64,000 nt of DNA, from contig NZ_CP114288.1 in the NCBI RefSeq assembly GCF_027111335.1, positions 3,782,001 through 3,846,000 on the forward strand, written 5' to 3'. This DNA comes from Flavobacterium aquiphilum (GTDB lineage: Bacteria; Bacteroidota; Bacteroidia; Flavobacteriales; Flavobacteriaceae). A program made the position numbers and the translations under genes. Positions 26,228 through 32,754 of the stretch are shown piece after piece (position 1 is the stretch's first letter; each line of letters opens with the position of its first letter). Under the pieces are notes generated by a model that worked only from the letters and a program-made list of their open reading frames with translations, was not told the origin of the DNA and searched no databases.

Positions 26228-26407
26228 AGCTTATTAGCTGTAAATAGAGTTCATTTCAAAAAAGAACTACATGAAGTAAAAGAACAATTAATGCATTCGA
26301 GAATTCACATGCCTTACTTATACTCTGCTTCATTTGCAATCCTATTAACTGAAGAATATTTAAAAGTTTATGACACTTTAAAAGACGTAAACAAAAGCAT
26401 ATTTTAA
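26228..26407 (+). pseudogene. Short coding remnant, unidentified
   Basis: Sixty codons stay open from just after a stop at 26225-26227 to a TAA at 26405-26407. The translation (VNRVHFKKELHEVKEQLMHS, then RIHMPYLYSASFAILLTEEY, then LKVYDTLKDVNKSIF) looks like real protein, with an amphipathic helix and balanced composition unlike the AT-rich noise around it. The only ATG codons are internal. I read it as the last part of a lost gene and do not know the family. Confidence 0.4.
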
Positions 26408-26709
26408 ATAATATTACCGAAAAACCACACATTTTAAAGTAAAATTAATAACACTTTTGCCTCCTCACTTAACTAATTACTATAAATAATGAATAAAACA
26501 AGGCGACAAAAAACAACACAGACATCATTCGATATAAAAAATCATATATCACTCGATAAATCTTAAGTTTTATAAAAATGAATCATTATATATTTTTTCT
26601 CTACGAGTCTTTTAAATTTTCAAAAACACTATTTGGGTCTACCCTAACTTATTTACAAGGAATGTTTTTTTCTCCTTAAAAAAATGTAATTAAAAATAAA
26701 AAAATAAAA
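26408..26709. other. AT-rich spacer before the phage-like block
   Basis: No gene, terminator or RNA is visible. The last 20 bases are an A-rich leader of the kind found before most genes in the right half of the window. Confidence 0.4.
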
Positions 26710-26845
26710 ATGACAATTTTACAATTAAAAACAAAAATTCAACTTCTCGAAACTTGGCTCATAAGCAATCCCAATAGTACAAAAAAGAGCCCTAGTAGAA
26801 TCTGACCTTAAACAATTAAAGAAAAAATTAAATAAAAATGATTAA
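26710..26845 (+). pseudogene. Frameshifted paralogue of the 45-residue phage-module gene
   Basis: The frame starts MTILQLKTKIQLLETWLISN and then PNS, matching the intact gene at 29003 (QKLENWLIENPNS). It then hits a stop at 26803-26805. One extra C in the run CCC at 26790-26792 explains this: removing it restores LVESDLKQLKKKLNKND, which matches LIESDTNELRTILEQ of the intact copy. The restored frame ends at 26845 and overlaps the next ATG (26838) by 8 bases, exactly as the intact pair does. So this is an inactivated copy, unless the base is a sequencing error. Confidence 0.75.
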
Positions 26846-27140
26846 TAACAGCGAAATAATTGAACGCGTAAAAACCTTGTATCTATCTCTTAAATTTTGC
26901 TCAGAACAAATGAGAGTATTTACAGTTGGTGAAAGAATATGCATCAATCAAGAGCGCCTCCAATGGTTGCATATCCTAACAAATCAAAATGCAGAACCGC
27001 GTCCAATTTCTAATAATATAGAAACAAAAATCAAAAACATCTTAGGACTCATTCATTCAGACAAAATTACTTCTGCACTCAGTGATCCCTTATTAAATGA
27101 ATTACTAACAATTAACAATTTTACAGATGTCCCAAAATAA
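26838..27140 (+). CDS. Small phage-module protein (paralogue of the gene at 29133)
   Basis: A 100-residue helical protein of unknown function. It is clearly paralogous to the product at 29133-29411: both share YLxLxxCSExxxxFTxGERIC, then INQERxQWxHIL, xPRxxSxNIExKxxxxL and a C-terminal SDP motif. The tight overlap with the preceding short gene suggests translational coupling. Genes of this size and order are found in the early region of Mu-like and related phages of Bacteroidota, but I cannot name the family. Confidence 0.7.
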   Translation: MINNSEIIERVKTLYLSLKFCSEQMRVFTVGERICINQERLQWLHILTNQNAEPRPISNNIETKIKNILGLIHSDKITSALSDPLLNELLTINNFTDVPK

Positions 27141-27384
27141 CAACATCAACACTATAGTATTATTAGTTATCCTATTAATAATCACAAATCTAAAACCAAT
27201 CCTTGTCTATCGTGAATGGATTCATTTTAGAATCCACACAATATCGATACAATATAAAAAGGAACGCAAAAATAAAATCAATTTCAGAACACAAAACTTA
27301 CGCTGTAAACTGCAGTACATTATCCAAAAAATAAAAGGAGAAATTAGAAAAATAAAAGCGATTTTCCATTTAAAGAATTTTTAA
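27127..27384 (+). CDS. Small single-span membrane protein (paralogue of the gene at 30146)
   Basis: An 85-residue protein with one transmembrane helix (about residues 9-26, IVLLVILLIITNLKPIL) and a strongly basic C-terminal tail. It overlaps the previous gene by 14 bases. The segment TNLKPILVYREW is nearly the same as TNLKPILLFREW in the 53-residue protein of the second module. Function unknown; topology suggests a cytoplasmic basic tail. Confidence 0.65.
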   Translation: MSQNNNINTIVLLVILLIITNLKPILVYREWIHFRIHTISIQYKKERKNKINFRTQNLRCKLQYIIQKIKGEIRKIKAIFHLKNF

Positions 27385-27537
27385 CCTATTGTTGCAAACG
27401 GATACATATTATTAAAATATAATATCCAAAAAACATATTTAAAATCCCTCACTTAAAAACAAATATTAAATAGTTCTGTTTAATCTTCAAACTATTTTTA
27501 AGAATTTTTCCTATTTAACTAATATAAAAAATAAAAA

Positions 27538-27774
27538 ATGTCATCATTAAGCAAAAGAAGTCTAGGAGTACAACGCAACAAACTATTGCGCTACAGACTA
27601 ATCAAAGATCTCTATTATCTTCATAAAACAGAAGATATCCCAACTACTGTTGTATGGAGAAAATATATTTGTCCTGTTTATCCTATTTCACGTACAACAC
27701 TATATGAAATTCTTTGTACACCAATAACTACAGAACTAAAAAAAATTGAAGAACTTTTAAATAACAAGAATTAA
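27538..27774 (+). CDS. Small basic HTH-like protein (paralogue of the gene at 30884)
   Basis: A 78-residue basic protein, about 75% identical by eye to the product at 30884-31129: both carry RSLGxQxNKLxRYxLIKxLY, then HKTEDIPTTVVWRKYxxPVY, PISRTTLYEILCTPIT and a C-terminal ELKKxEEL helix. The PISRTTLYEIL part looks like a recognition helix, as in transposase- or excisionase-like DNA-binding proteins. Two near-identical genes within 3.4 kb mark the module duplication. Actual role unknown. Confidence 0.7.
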   Translation: MSSLSKRSLGVQRNKLLRYRLIKDLYYLHKTEDIPTTVVWRKYICPVYPISRTTLYEILCTPITTELKKIEELLNNKN

Positions 27775-27950
27775 TCATAATATTCCAGTAAAAAAATCTG
27801 CACTATTCTATAAAATTCATTGTACCAAAGAGATCATTAGGATTCAATTATTTTTCTGCACACTGAACCAGTATATAAAACTTTATCTAATGAATTCCCA
27901 TTCTGTATGTTTCAGCCAGATCAAAATTCATAATTCCTAACTATTCAATA

Positions 27951-27987
27951 AAAAATCGGAATTCCGTTTATAAGAATTCCGATTTTT
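27951..27987. terminator. Strong bidirectional terminator between convergent genes
   Basis: A perfect 14-bp stem, AAAAATCGGAATTC (27951-27964) and GAATTCCGATTTTT (27974-27987), with a 9-base loop and T-runs on both strands. It separates the rightward small-gene module from the leftward repressor gene. Confidence 0.85.
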
Positions 27988-28012
27988 TATTTTAATCCGG
28001 ATAAAAATTAAT

Positions 28013-28696
28013 TTACATCATCGTATTGATACGGATACTTGCTTTTATAAGCGCTAATGCCGATATTTTTGAGATATGAATATCCTTTGGCTGATGATGC
28101 GAATTTTGACTTACCAATTTCACATATTCAGTTCCCTGCTCCGATTTCTGCACGTACTTTACCGTAATATATTCTTCCCAATCATTCAACTTCACACTTA
28201 AAAGATACATTTCACCAAAAAATATATTCTCAAATTCAGTTTCTTTATATAAAACTATATCTCCGGATTTCAAAAGCGGATACATACTATCCCCTGTCAC
28301 AGATATTGCCCCATCACATTTTGGCAAATTAGGAATCTTTATTGTATCCAGGACCCTTTGCGGTTTTCCACTATTAAATAATTCTCGCAAACCTGCCACA
28401 GCCTCTAAATCATACAACGGTATTTCCTGGCTGATATGTAGTGAATCCATTGTTTTTCGGTCGTTATTCATAATTACAATATTAGTATTACCCTCTTTGA
28501 TCATGGATCCATTTCCAGTTAAAAGCCATTCAGAATTAATTTCCGGATAATGATGTAAAATTTTACATGCCTTATCCGTTCCCATATTACTACTATTATC
28601 CAAAAATTTATTAGAAAACCCTAAATCATTACAAAACTTATACTTTGTAATTCCTTTGTAATCAAGATACTCTCTCATTCTTTCTGTTGACCCCAT
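28013..28696 (-). CDS. Phage-type repressor: HTH plus S24 (LexA-like) self-cleaving domain
   Basis: A 227-residue protein. The N-terminal helical domain (about 1-65) is HTH-like (ITKYKFCNDLGFSNKFLDNS). The C-terminal S24 domain has the serine in GDSMYPLLKSGD (Ser137) and the lysine in YITVKYVQ (Lys180), the catalytic dyad of LexA and CI-like repressors. A candidate cleavage bond, Ala101-Gly102 (EAVAGLRE), lies at the expected distance upstream. Such repressors hold phage genes silent and cleave themselves after DNA damage. It is the only leftward gene in the right block and faces the rightward genes starting at 29003. Confidence 0.9.
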   Translation of the reverse strand: MGSTERMREYLDYKGITKYKFCNDLGFSNKFLDNSSNMGTDKACKILHHYPEINSEWLLTGNGSMIKEGNTNIVIMNNDRKTMDSLHISQEIPLYDLEAVAGLRELFNSGKPQRVLDTIKIPNLPKCDGAISVTGDSMYPLLKSGDIVLYKETEFENIFFGEMYLLSVKLNDWEEYITVKYVQKSEQGTEYVKLVSQNSHHQPKDIHISKISALALIKASIRINTMM

Positions 28697-29002
28697 AAAA
28701 AAGCGTATTTTTTTACGTTAAAAAACTTGTTTTGATGTATTATTTTACATTATATTTGCAAAGTAAAGGAAAATAAAATTCATAAACAACAGAAAAGCAA
28801 AGAAGTTTGCATCAACTTCAAATACAAATAACTTATAAAAACAAATACAAAATAATGATTACAAATAACTTAAAAACAATCACAACCACTAAAAAACAAA
28901 AAAGGGCGCTCTACAAGCAGTCAGAATAAAACTACGAACAGAGTGTAATATTAATCATTAAACCAAGAAAAAAACAGTTCGTCATTACTTAAATCATAAA
29001 AT
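28697..29002 (+). promoter_or_regulatory. Divergent control region of the repressor and rightward operon
   Basis: TATATTTG at 28751-28758 fits the TAnnTTTG -7 consensus for a rightward promoter; TTTG at 28731-28734 is a possible -33 part. Two direct repeats, TTTTACGTTA (28711-28720) and TTTTACATTA (28743-28752), flank or overlap it and are good candidates for repressor operators. The remaining leader of about 240 bases is AT-rich and holds a 24-codon open frame (28855-28929, starting MITNNLKTITTT) that might be a leader peptide; I do not call it as a gene. Confidence 0.6.
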
Positions 29003-29140
29003 ATGGAAACACAACAAATCAAGGAAAAAATCCAGAAGCTGGAAAATTGGCTAATTGAAAATCCAAACAGTCCGGAAAGAAATTTAATAGAATCTGACAC
29101 AAACGAATTAAGAACCATATTAGAACAAAATCATGAGTAG
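29003..29140 (+). CDS. 45-residue phage-module protein, intact copy
   Basis: A short gene starting METQQIKEKIQKLENWLIEN and ending LEQNHE. The sequence is an amphipathic helix pair around the motif NPNSPERNLIESD. It is supported by a diverged, frameshifted paralogue at 26710 that keeps the same motifs and the same 8-base overlap with the following gene, which shows past selection on the protein. Function unknown. It is the first gene after the phage-type control region. Confidence 0.7.
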   Translation: METQQIKEKIQKLENWLIENPNSPERNLIESDTNELRTILEQNHE

Positions 29141-29411
29141 AAATCAAATCGAAGCACGTATTGCCCAATTGTACCTGGCCCTTCAATATTGCTCAGAGCG
29201 AACCAAAACTTTTACAGCCGGGGAAAGAATCTGTATCAATCAGGAACGTTTCCAATGGATGCATATACTGGATGACGAAACAGCTTCTCCCCGTCGCGTT
29301 TCACAAAACATTGAAAACAAACTAAACAAAGTTTTGAAACTTGCATTACTAAACGATTTCAAGCCTTATTATTCAGATCCTTTTAAAGAGGAAATTTTAT
29401 TACAGAACTAA
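29133..29411 (+). CDS. Small phage-module protein (paralogue of the gene at 26838)
   Basis: A 92-residue helical protein sharing CSERTKTFTAGERICINQER, QWMHIL and PRRVSQNIENK with the product at 26838. It overlaps the 45-residue gene by 8 bases and precedes the DUF3164 gene by 28 bp. No catalytic motif is visible. Conservation of both the sequence and the gene overlap in two modules suggests the pair works together. Confidence 0.75.
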   Translation: MSRNQIEARIAQLYLALQYCSERTKTFTAGERICINQERFQWMHILDDETASPRRVSQNIENKLNKVLKLALLNDFKPYYSDPFKEEILLQN

Positions 29412-29439
29412 AATATTATAAACCCAAAAGCCAATTATT

Positions 29440-30156
29440 ATGAACACTTCATTAACAAACTCAATCAAATCATCAATGGATTTATCTCAATTTTCAGCTC
29501 AGGAATTAAAAGAAGCTTTAAACAAAATCGAAAACAAGAAGAATGAAGAACGAGATGCTTATAAAAAACTGGTAGCCGAAACAATTCCGAAAGCACTTTC
29601 GAGATTATATGAAACCTCTGAAATGATGCGAAATGCAAAAACAGAAACTTTTCAATTGTTTGAAACTATTCTTGATCTAAAAAATCAGGTTTATGGTTTT
29701 AAAGAAAAACAGATGTCACATACTTTCTCAAATGATAAGGAAGAGATCACGATTGGGTATCGTATTAACGAAGGCTGGGATGATACGGTGACAATTGGTA
29801 TTGAAAAAGTACAGAATTACATTTCGTCGCTTTCAACCAGTAAAGAAACTGCATCGCTGGTAAAAATCGTTTTTAATTTACTAAAAAAAGACGCCAAAGG
29901 AAATTTAAAAGGTTCGCGAGTTTTAGAACTTCAAAAACTAACGAAAGAATTCAATAACGATGAATTTACTGATGGTGTTGAAATTATTGCTTCCTCATTT
30001 AAACCTGTCCGTTCAAGCTGGTTTATCGAAGCAAGCCGAATTGATGAAAATGGTGTAAGAACCAATATTCCGTTGTCTATGTCTTCTGTAGATTTTTTAC
30101 AGGGATACGCTTTTAATTTCTTTAATCAACAAAACGAAAAAAGTCATGCAGCCTAA
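29440..30156 (+). CDS. DUF3164-family phage protein
   Basis: A 238-residue protein with an N-terminal coiled coil (about 15-90, ELKEALNKIENKKNEERDAY and following), then a region with FSNDKEEITIGYRINEGWDD and a C-terminal SSFKPVRSSWFIEASRID segment. This matches the DUF3164 family as I know it, found in the early gene region of Mu-like transposable phages and related prophages. Its biochemical role is not established. It is encoded between the paired small genes and a small membrane protein gene that it overlaps by 11 bases. The first module (26.7-27.8 kb) lacks a copy. Confidence 0.75.
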   Translation: MNTSLTNSIKSSMDLSQFSAQELKEALNKIENKKNEERDAYKKLVAETIPKALSRLYETSEMMRNAKTETFQLFETILDLKNQVYGFKEKQMSHTFSNDKEEITIGYRINEGWDDTVTIGIEKVQNYISSLSTSKETASLVKIVFNLLKKDAKGNLKGSRVLELQKLTKEFNNDEFTDGVEIIASSFKPVRSSWFIEASRIDENGVRTNIPLSMSSVDFLQGYAFNFFNQQNEKSHAA

Positions 30157-30307
30157 CAACTACCTCTCTGTAACGGTGATTTTAACCATCTTATTGATTG
30201 TAACCAACTTAAAGCCCATACTTTTATTTAGGGAATGGCTTTATTTCAAAATAAAAATAATTTTTAAACAATACTTAAATGAGTATAAAAATAAAGCCAA
30301 TTACTGA
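30146..30307 (+). CDS. 53-residue single-span membrane protein
   Basis: An overlooked short gene starting MQPNNYLSVTVILTILLIVT, with one transmembrane helix (about 7-24) and a basic tail. It starts inside the last codons of the DUF3164 gene (11-base overlap) and itself overlaps the next gene by 29 bases. The motif TNLKPILLFREW is shared with the 85-residue membrane protein of the first module, which supports it as a real gene. Function unknown. Confidence 0.65.
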   Translation: MQPNNYLSVTVILTILLIVTNLKPILLFREWLYFKIKIIFKQYLNEYKNKANY

Positions 30308-30479
30308 TCACGAAAGTTATAACGTAAACAATCATATCGTTTTTAAAGACGGGCTTGGTAACTGGAATTGCAAAAACGATTTATCCAATAAAGAACGGCA
30401 TGCTTTTAATCAATATGAAAATATCGTTATAAAAAATCCAAGATTTAAAAAACATGCCACAGCCACTTACCGAGGCTAA
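30279..30479 (+). CDS. 66-residue hypothetical phage protein
   Basis: A small protein (MSIKIKPITDHESYNVNNHI, later GLGNWNCKNDLSNKERHAFN and YENIVIKNPRFKK) that overlaps both neighbours in a compact rightward operon. No domain is recognised; the composition, mixed charge with several aromatic residues, looks coding. No paralogue is seen in the first module. Confidence 0.6.
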   Translation: MSIKIKPITDHESYNVNNHIVFKDGLGNWNCKNDLSNKERHAFNQYENIVIKNPRFKKHATATYRG

Positions 30480-30669
30480 AAATTACCAAATATCTGTTTT
30501 ACTTTTTTCAGATAAAAAAATGGTTCCTGTTTTCTTCATTTTGGAAGTAAAACAGGAACCGAAAAACGGGCAGTTTCAGCCCAGTAATAAGCAGCCAAAA
30601 ACATTCTCTCTAATGGAATCCAAACCTTTATGGTTAATGGAAACGGGATTGTCATGCGGAGTCTGCTGA
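30454..30669 (+). CDS. 71-residue hypothetical protein
   Basis: Begins MPQPLTEAKNYQISVLLFSD and ends with a Cys-containing LSCGVC. It overlaps the previous gene by 26 bases. The translation has a plausible beta-strand start (VPVFFILEVKQE) but no recognisable domain. It may be the true end of the small-gene operon or a truncated gene. Confidence 0.5.
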   Translation: MPQPLTEAKNYQISVLLFSDKKMVPVFFILEVKQEPKNGQFQPSNKQPKTFSLMESKPLWLMETGLSCGVC

Positions 30670-30883
30670 CCTTGATTGTTAAATAAACTTAACAAATACT
30701 ACCTCAGAACGAGGTTTAAAAATGGCATTAGAAGTAAAAAACCATCACTGAGAAAAAGATCAAATGGTTTGGCTACGTTAAAATTTTATGTCTTCATTTT
30801 ATTATCTAACTAATTGTAATTAGAACTTCTTTCTTCAAAAAAAATATCACCTCATCTTCTTTAATCATAAACACTTCACTCTC

Positions 30884-31129
30884 ATGCCTATATCTGCAAA
30901 CAGAAGCCTCGGAATTCAAAAAAATAAATTAATGCGTTACAAACTCATCAAAGAATTGTATCAAAAACACAAAACAGAAGACATCCCTACCACTGTTGTG
31001 TGGCGTAAATATGTATATCCTGTTTATCCAATTTCACGAACTACTTTATATGAAATTCTTTGTACACCTATCACTTCAGAATTAAAAAAAGTCGAAGAAC
31101 TCATGAATAATCCACAAAAATCTTCCTGA
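30884..31129 (+). CDS. Small basic HTH-like protein (paralogue of the gene at 27538)
   Basis: An 81-residue basic protein, closely similar to the product at 27538 throughout (shared HKTEDIPTTVVWRKY, PVYPISRTTLYEILCTPIT). The two genes have diverged more at third codon positions than in protein, which points to selection on the protein. The PISRTTLYEIL helix could bind DNA. It closes the second small-gene module, before the promoter-like element of the lysis genes. Confidence 0.7.
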   Translation: MPISANRSLGIQKNKLMRYKLIKELYQKHKTEDIPTTVVWRKYVYPVYPISRTTLYEILCTPITSELKKVEELMNNPQKSS

Positions 31130-31224
31130 TTGTTTTTAACTCAAAAAATGTTCTTTTTATGATGCAAAGATGCGTCATTTGCTCGTCAAAAATTGCTCTT
31201 TGTTCGCTTTCCTTACAACCTTGT

Positions 31225-31307
31225 AAAGCCCTAGAATACTAATGTTCATGCACCTTGCATTCGTTTTTTTTAGGGCTTTTTTCTCCTAATATTTGCAATC
31301 TCAAAAG
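31225..31307 (+). promoter_or_regulatory. Structured promoter-like element A, upstream of the lysis cassette
   Basis: Begins with a hairpin: AAAGCCCTA (31225-31233) pairs with TAGGGCTTT (31271-31279), followed by T residues, so it can terminate the small-gene operon. Within the loop is ACCTTGCAT (31252-31260), and 27 bases after that is AATATTTGCAAT (31288-31299), which resembles a -7 box. The same arrangement recurs at 39930-40011 with the same 27-base spacing and a different but still paired stem. It probably ends one transcript and starts the next. Confidence 0.6.
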
Positions 31308-31422
31308 GATTCATCTACAGCAGCTCAACCTTAAAATGAGAGACTGCATTTCCTTTAAAAAGCATCTTACTTGATGCTTCTCAAAACATATTTAACCTAA
31401 CATTCAAACATTAATACATTCA

Positions 31423-31710
31423 ATGGAGCAGTTTCTATACCCCACTCTAACCGCATTTTTTGCCGCTTTTATTACCTGGCTTTTTTCGATGAGAAAATCA
31501 TTGGCCGAAGACCGGGCAGCCGAACTAGACAACGCTGTCAATGCGGTTAAATATTACCGTGACCTACTCGACGACATTACCGCACGGTTAACCGCAGCAA
31601 CAGAAACAATTAAAAAAATGGAAATACAGCACAGAGAACTAATGGTGATAAATCAGCAATTAGTCGATGAGCTTCAAAAATTTAAACAACTAAACGGAAA
31701 ACAACAATGA
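31423..31710 (+). CDS. Holin-like small membrane protein
   Basis: A 95-residue protein with one N-terminal transmembrane helix (about residues 5-22, FLYPTLTAFFAAFITWLF) and then a long coiled coil (about 27-90). The stop overlaps the start of the amidase-like gene (ATGA). Size, topology and position directly before a lysis enzyme fit a holin or a membrane anchor for it. A single helix plus coiled coil is not diagnostic, so the holin call is from context. Confidence 0.6.
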   Translation: MEQFLYPTLTAFFAAFITWLFSMRKSLAEDRAAELDNAVNAVKYYRDLLDDITARLTAATETIKKMEIQHRELMVINQQLVDELQKFKQLNGKQQ

Positions 31711-32159
31711 CATTAGCCCAAAAGACTTTAGAAATTGCCATTGCTCAAATTGGTGTTGAAGAAATACCAAGAAACAGCAATTCGGGGCCTGAAGTAGAGA
31801 TTTATTTAAGAAGTGTAGGTCTCGCAAAAGGATATCCGTGGTGCATGGCTTTTGCTTACTGGTGTACCCAGCAAGCTGCACTGCAACTAGGAGTAAAAAA
31901 CCCTTTAAAAAAAACCGGAGGTGTACTGGATCAATATAATTCCAGACCACTTTTGGTAAAAATGACACCTCAACCAGGCGATGTTTTTATTATGGATTTC
32001 AATAACGGGACCGGACACGCCGGAATCGTCGATAAAGTAGCAGGAACAATTATTTATACTGTTGAAGGAAACACGAATGACGGTGGAGGACGCGAAGGTT
32101 ATAAAGTCTCTAAAAGAAAAAGAGACCTAAAAGGCATTAAAGGTTTTTTAAGACTATAA
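31707..32159 (+). CDS. CHAP/NlpC-type cell-wall amidase (endolysin-like)
   Basis: A 150-residue peptidase of the papain-like NlpC/P60-CHAP superfamily (TIGR02594-like). The catalytic Cys is in GYPWCMAFAYWC (Cys46), the His in GTGHAGIVDK (His104), and the third polar residue in TVEGNTND (Glu120 or Asn122). It has no signal peptide, as expected for an endolysin that needs a holin. It hydrolyses peptidoglycan peptide bonds. It is coupled to the holin-like gene by an ATGA overlap and followed by a spanin-like lipoprotein gene. Confidence 0.85.
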   Translation: MTLAQKTLEIAIAQIGVEEIPRNSNSGPEVEIYLRSVGLAKGYPWCMAFAYWCTQQAALQLGVKNPLKKTGGVLDQYNSRPLLVKMTPQPGDVFIMDFNNGTGHAGIVDKVAGTIIYTVEGNTNDGGGREGYKVSKRKRDLKGIKGFLRL

Positions 32160-32189
32160 AGACAACATCAATAACAAATTATATACAAT

Positions 32190-32681
32190 ATGATCAAGCA
32201 ATTTAAGCGCATTAGTTTTTTGTTTTTCTCAATCTCAGTTCTGGTTTCGTGTAGCAGCCCGAAGCCGGTTCTGGGAGAAGAAAAAACCAAAACTATAACC
32301 ATCAAAGAAACCGTACATGATACTGTCTTTAAAATTCAAAAAGACAGCAGTTCTTTTAAAGCATTATTAGAATGTCAAAATGGAAAAGTAGTTTTTAAAA
32401 ATGTTATTCAAGCCGAACCAGGGCGTACATTAAAAAGCCCAAAGGTTCGTCTTGATAACAATAAAATTACCATTGACTGCGAACTAAAAGAGCAGGAACT
32501 CTATGCCCGATGGAAATCACAGCAGGCCAAAGAGACTGAGGTAAAAACGATTCAAACTATCAAGTACACCAATTATTTGACCTTCTGGCAAAAAGTGCAA
32601 ATCTGGCTGGGGAGGATTTTTCTAGTAGTTATGGTTTATTATGCTGGTAAGCAAACCACTAAATTTTACAGGCCGTTTTAG
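32190..32681 (+). CDS. Lipoprotein with C-terminal membrane helix (spanin-like by position)
   Basis: A 163-residue protein with a lipoprotein signal (FFSISVLVSCSSPKP; Cys21), a charged middle part (about 25-130) and a hydrophobic segment near the end (about 134-153, KVQIWLGRIFLVVMVYYAG). A lipid anchor at one end and a membrane helix at the other could bridge two membranes, as a single-chain spanin does. It is third in the holin-amidase cassette, the usual spanin position. The family itself is not recognised. Confidence 0.6.
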   Translation: MIKQFKRISFLFFSISVLVSCSSPKPVLGEEKTKTITIKETVHDTVFKIQKDSSSFKALLECQNGKVVFKNVIQAEPGRTLKSPKVRLDNNKITIDCELKEQELYARWKSQQAKETEVKTIQTIKYTNYLTFWQKVQIWLGRIFLVVMVYYAGKQTTKFYRPF

Positions 32682-32754
32682 TCTTAAGAACTGAAATCAG
32701 GGCTTATCATAAATAAATACCATGAAATTTTAGATTTAATAAAACACCTAATAT

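Noticed and set aside
28855..28929. A 24-codon open frame in the phage leader
   Set aside because: Possible leader peptide, but too short and Thr/Lys-rich to support without a paralogue; noted in the control-region entry only.
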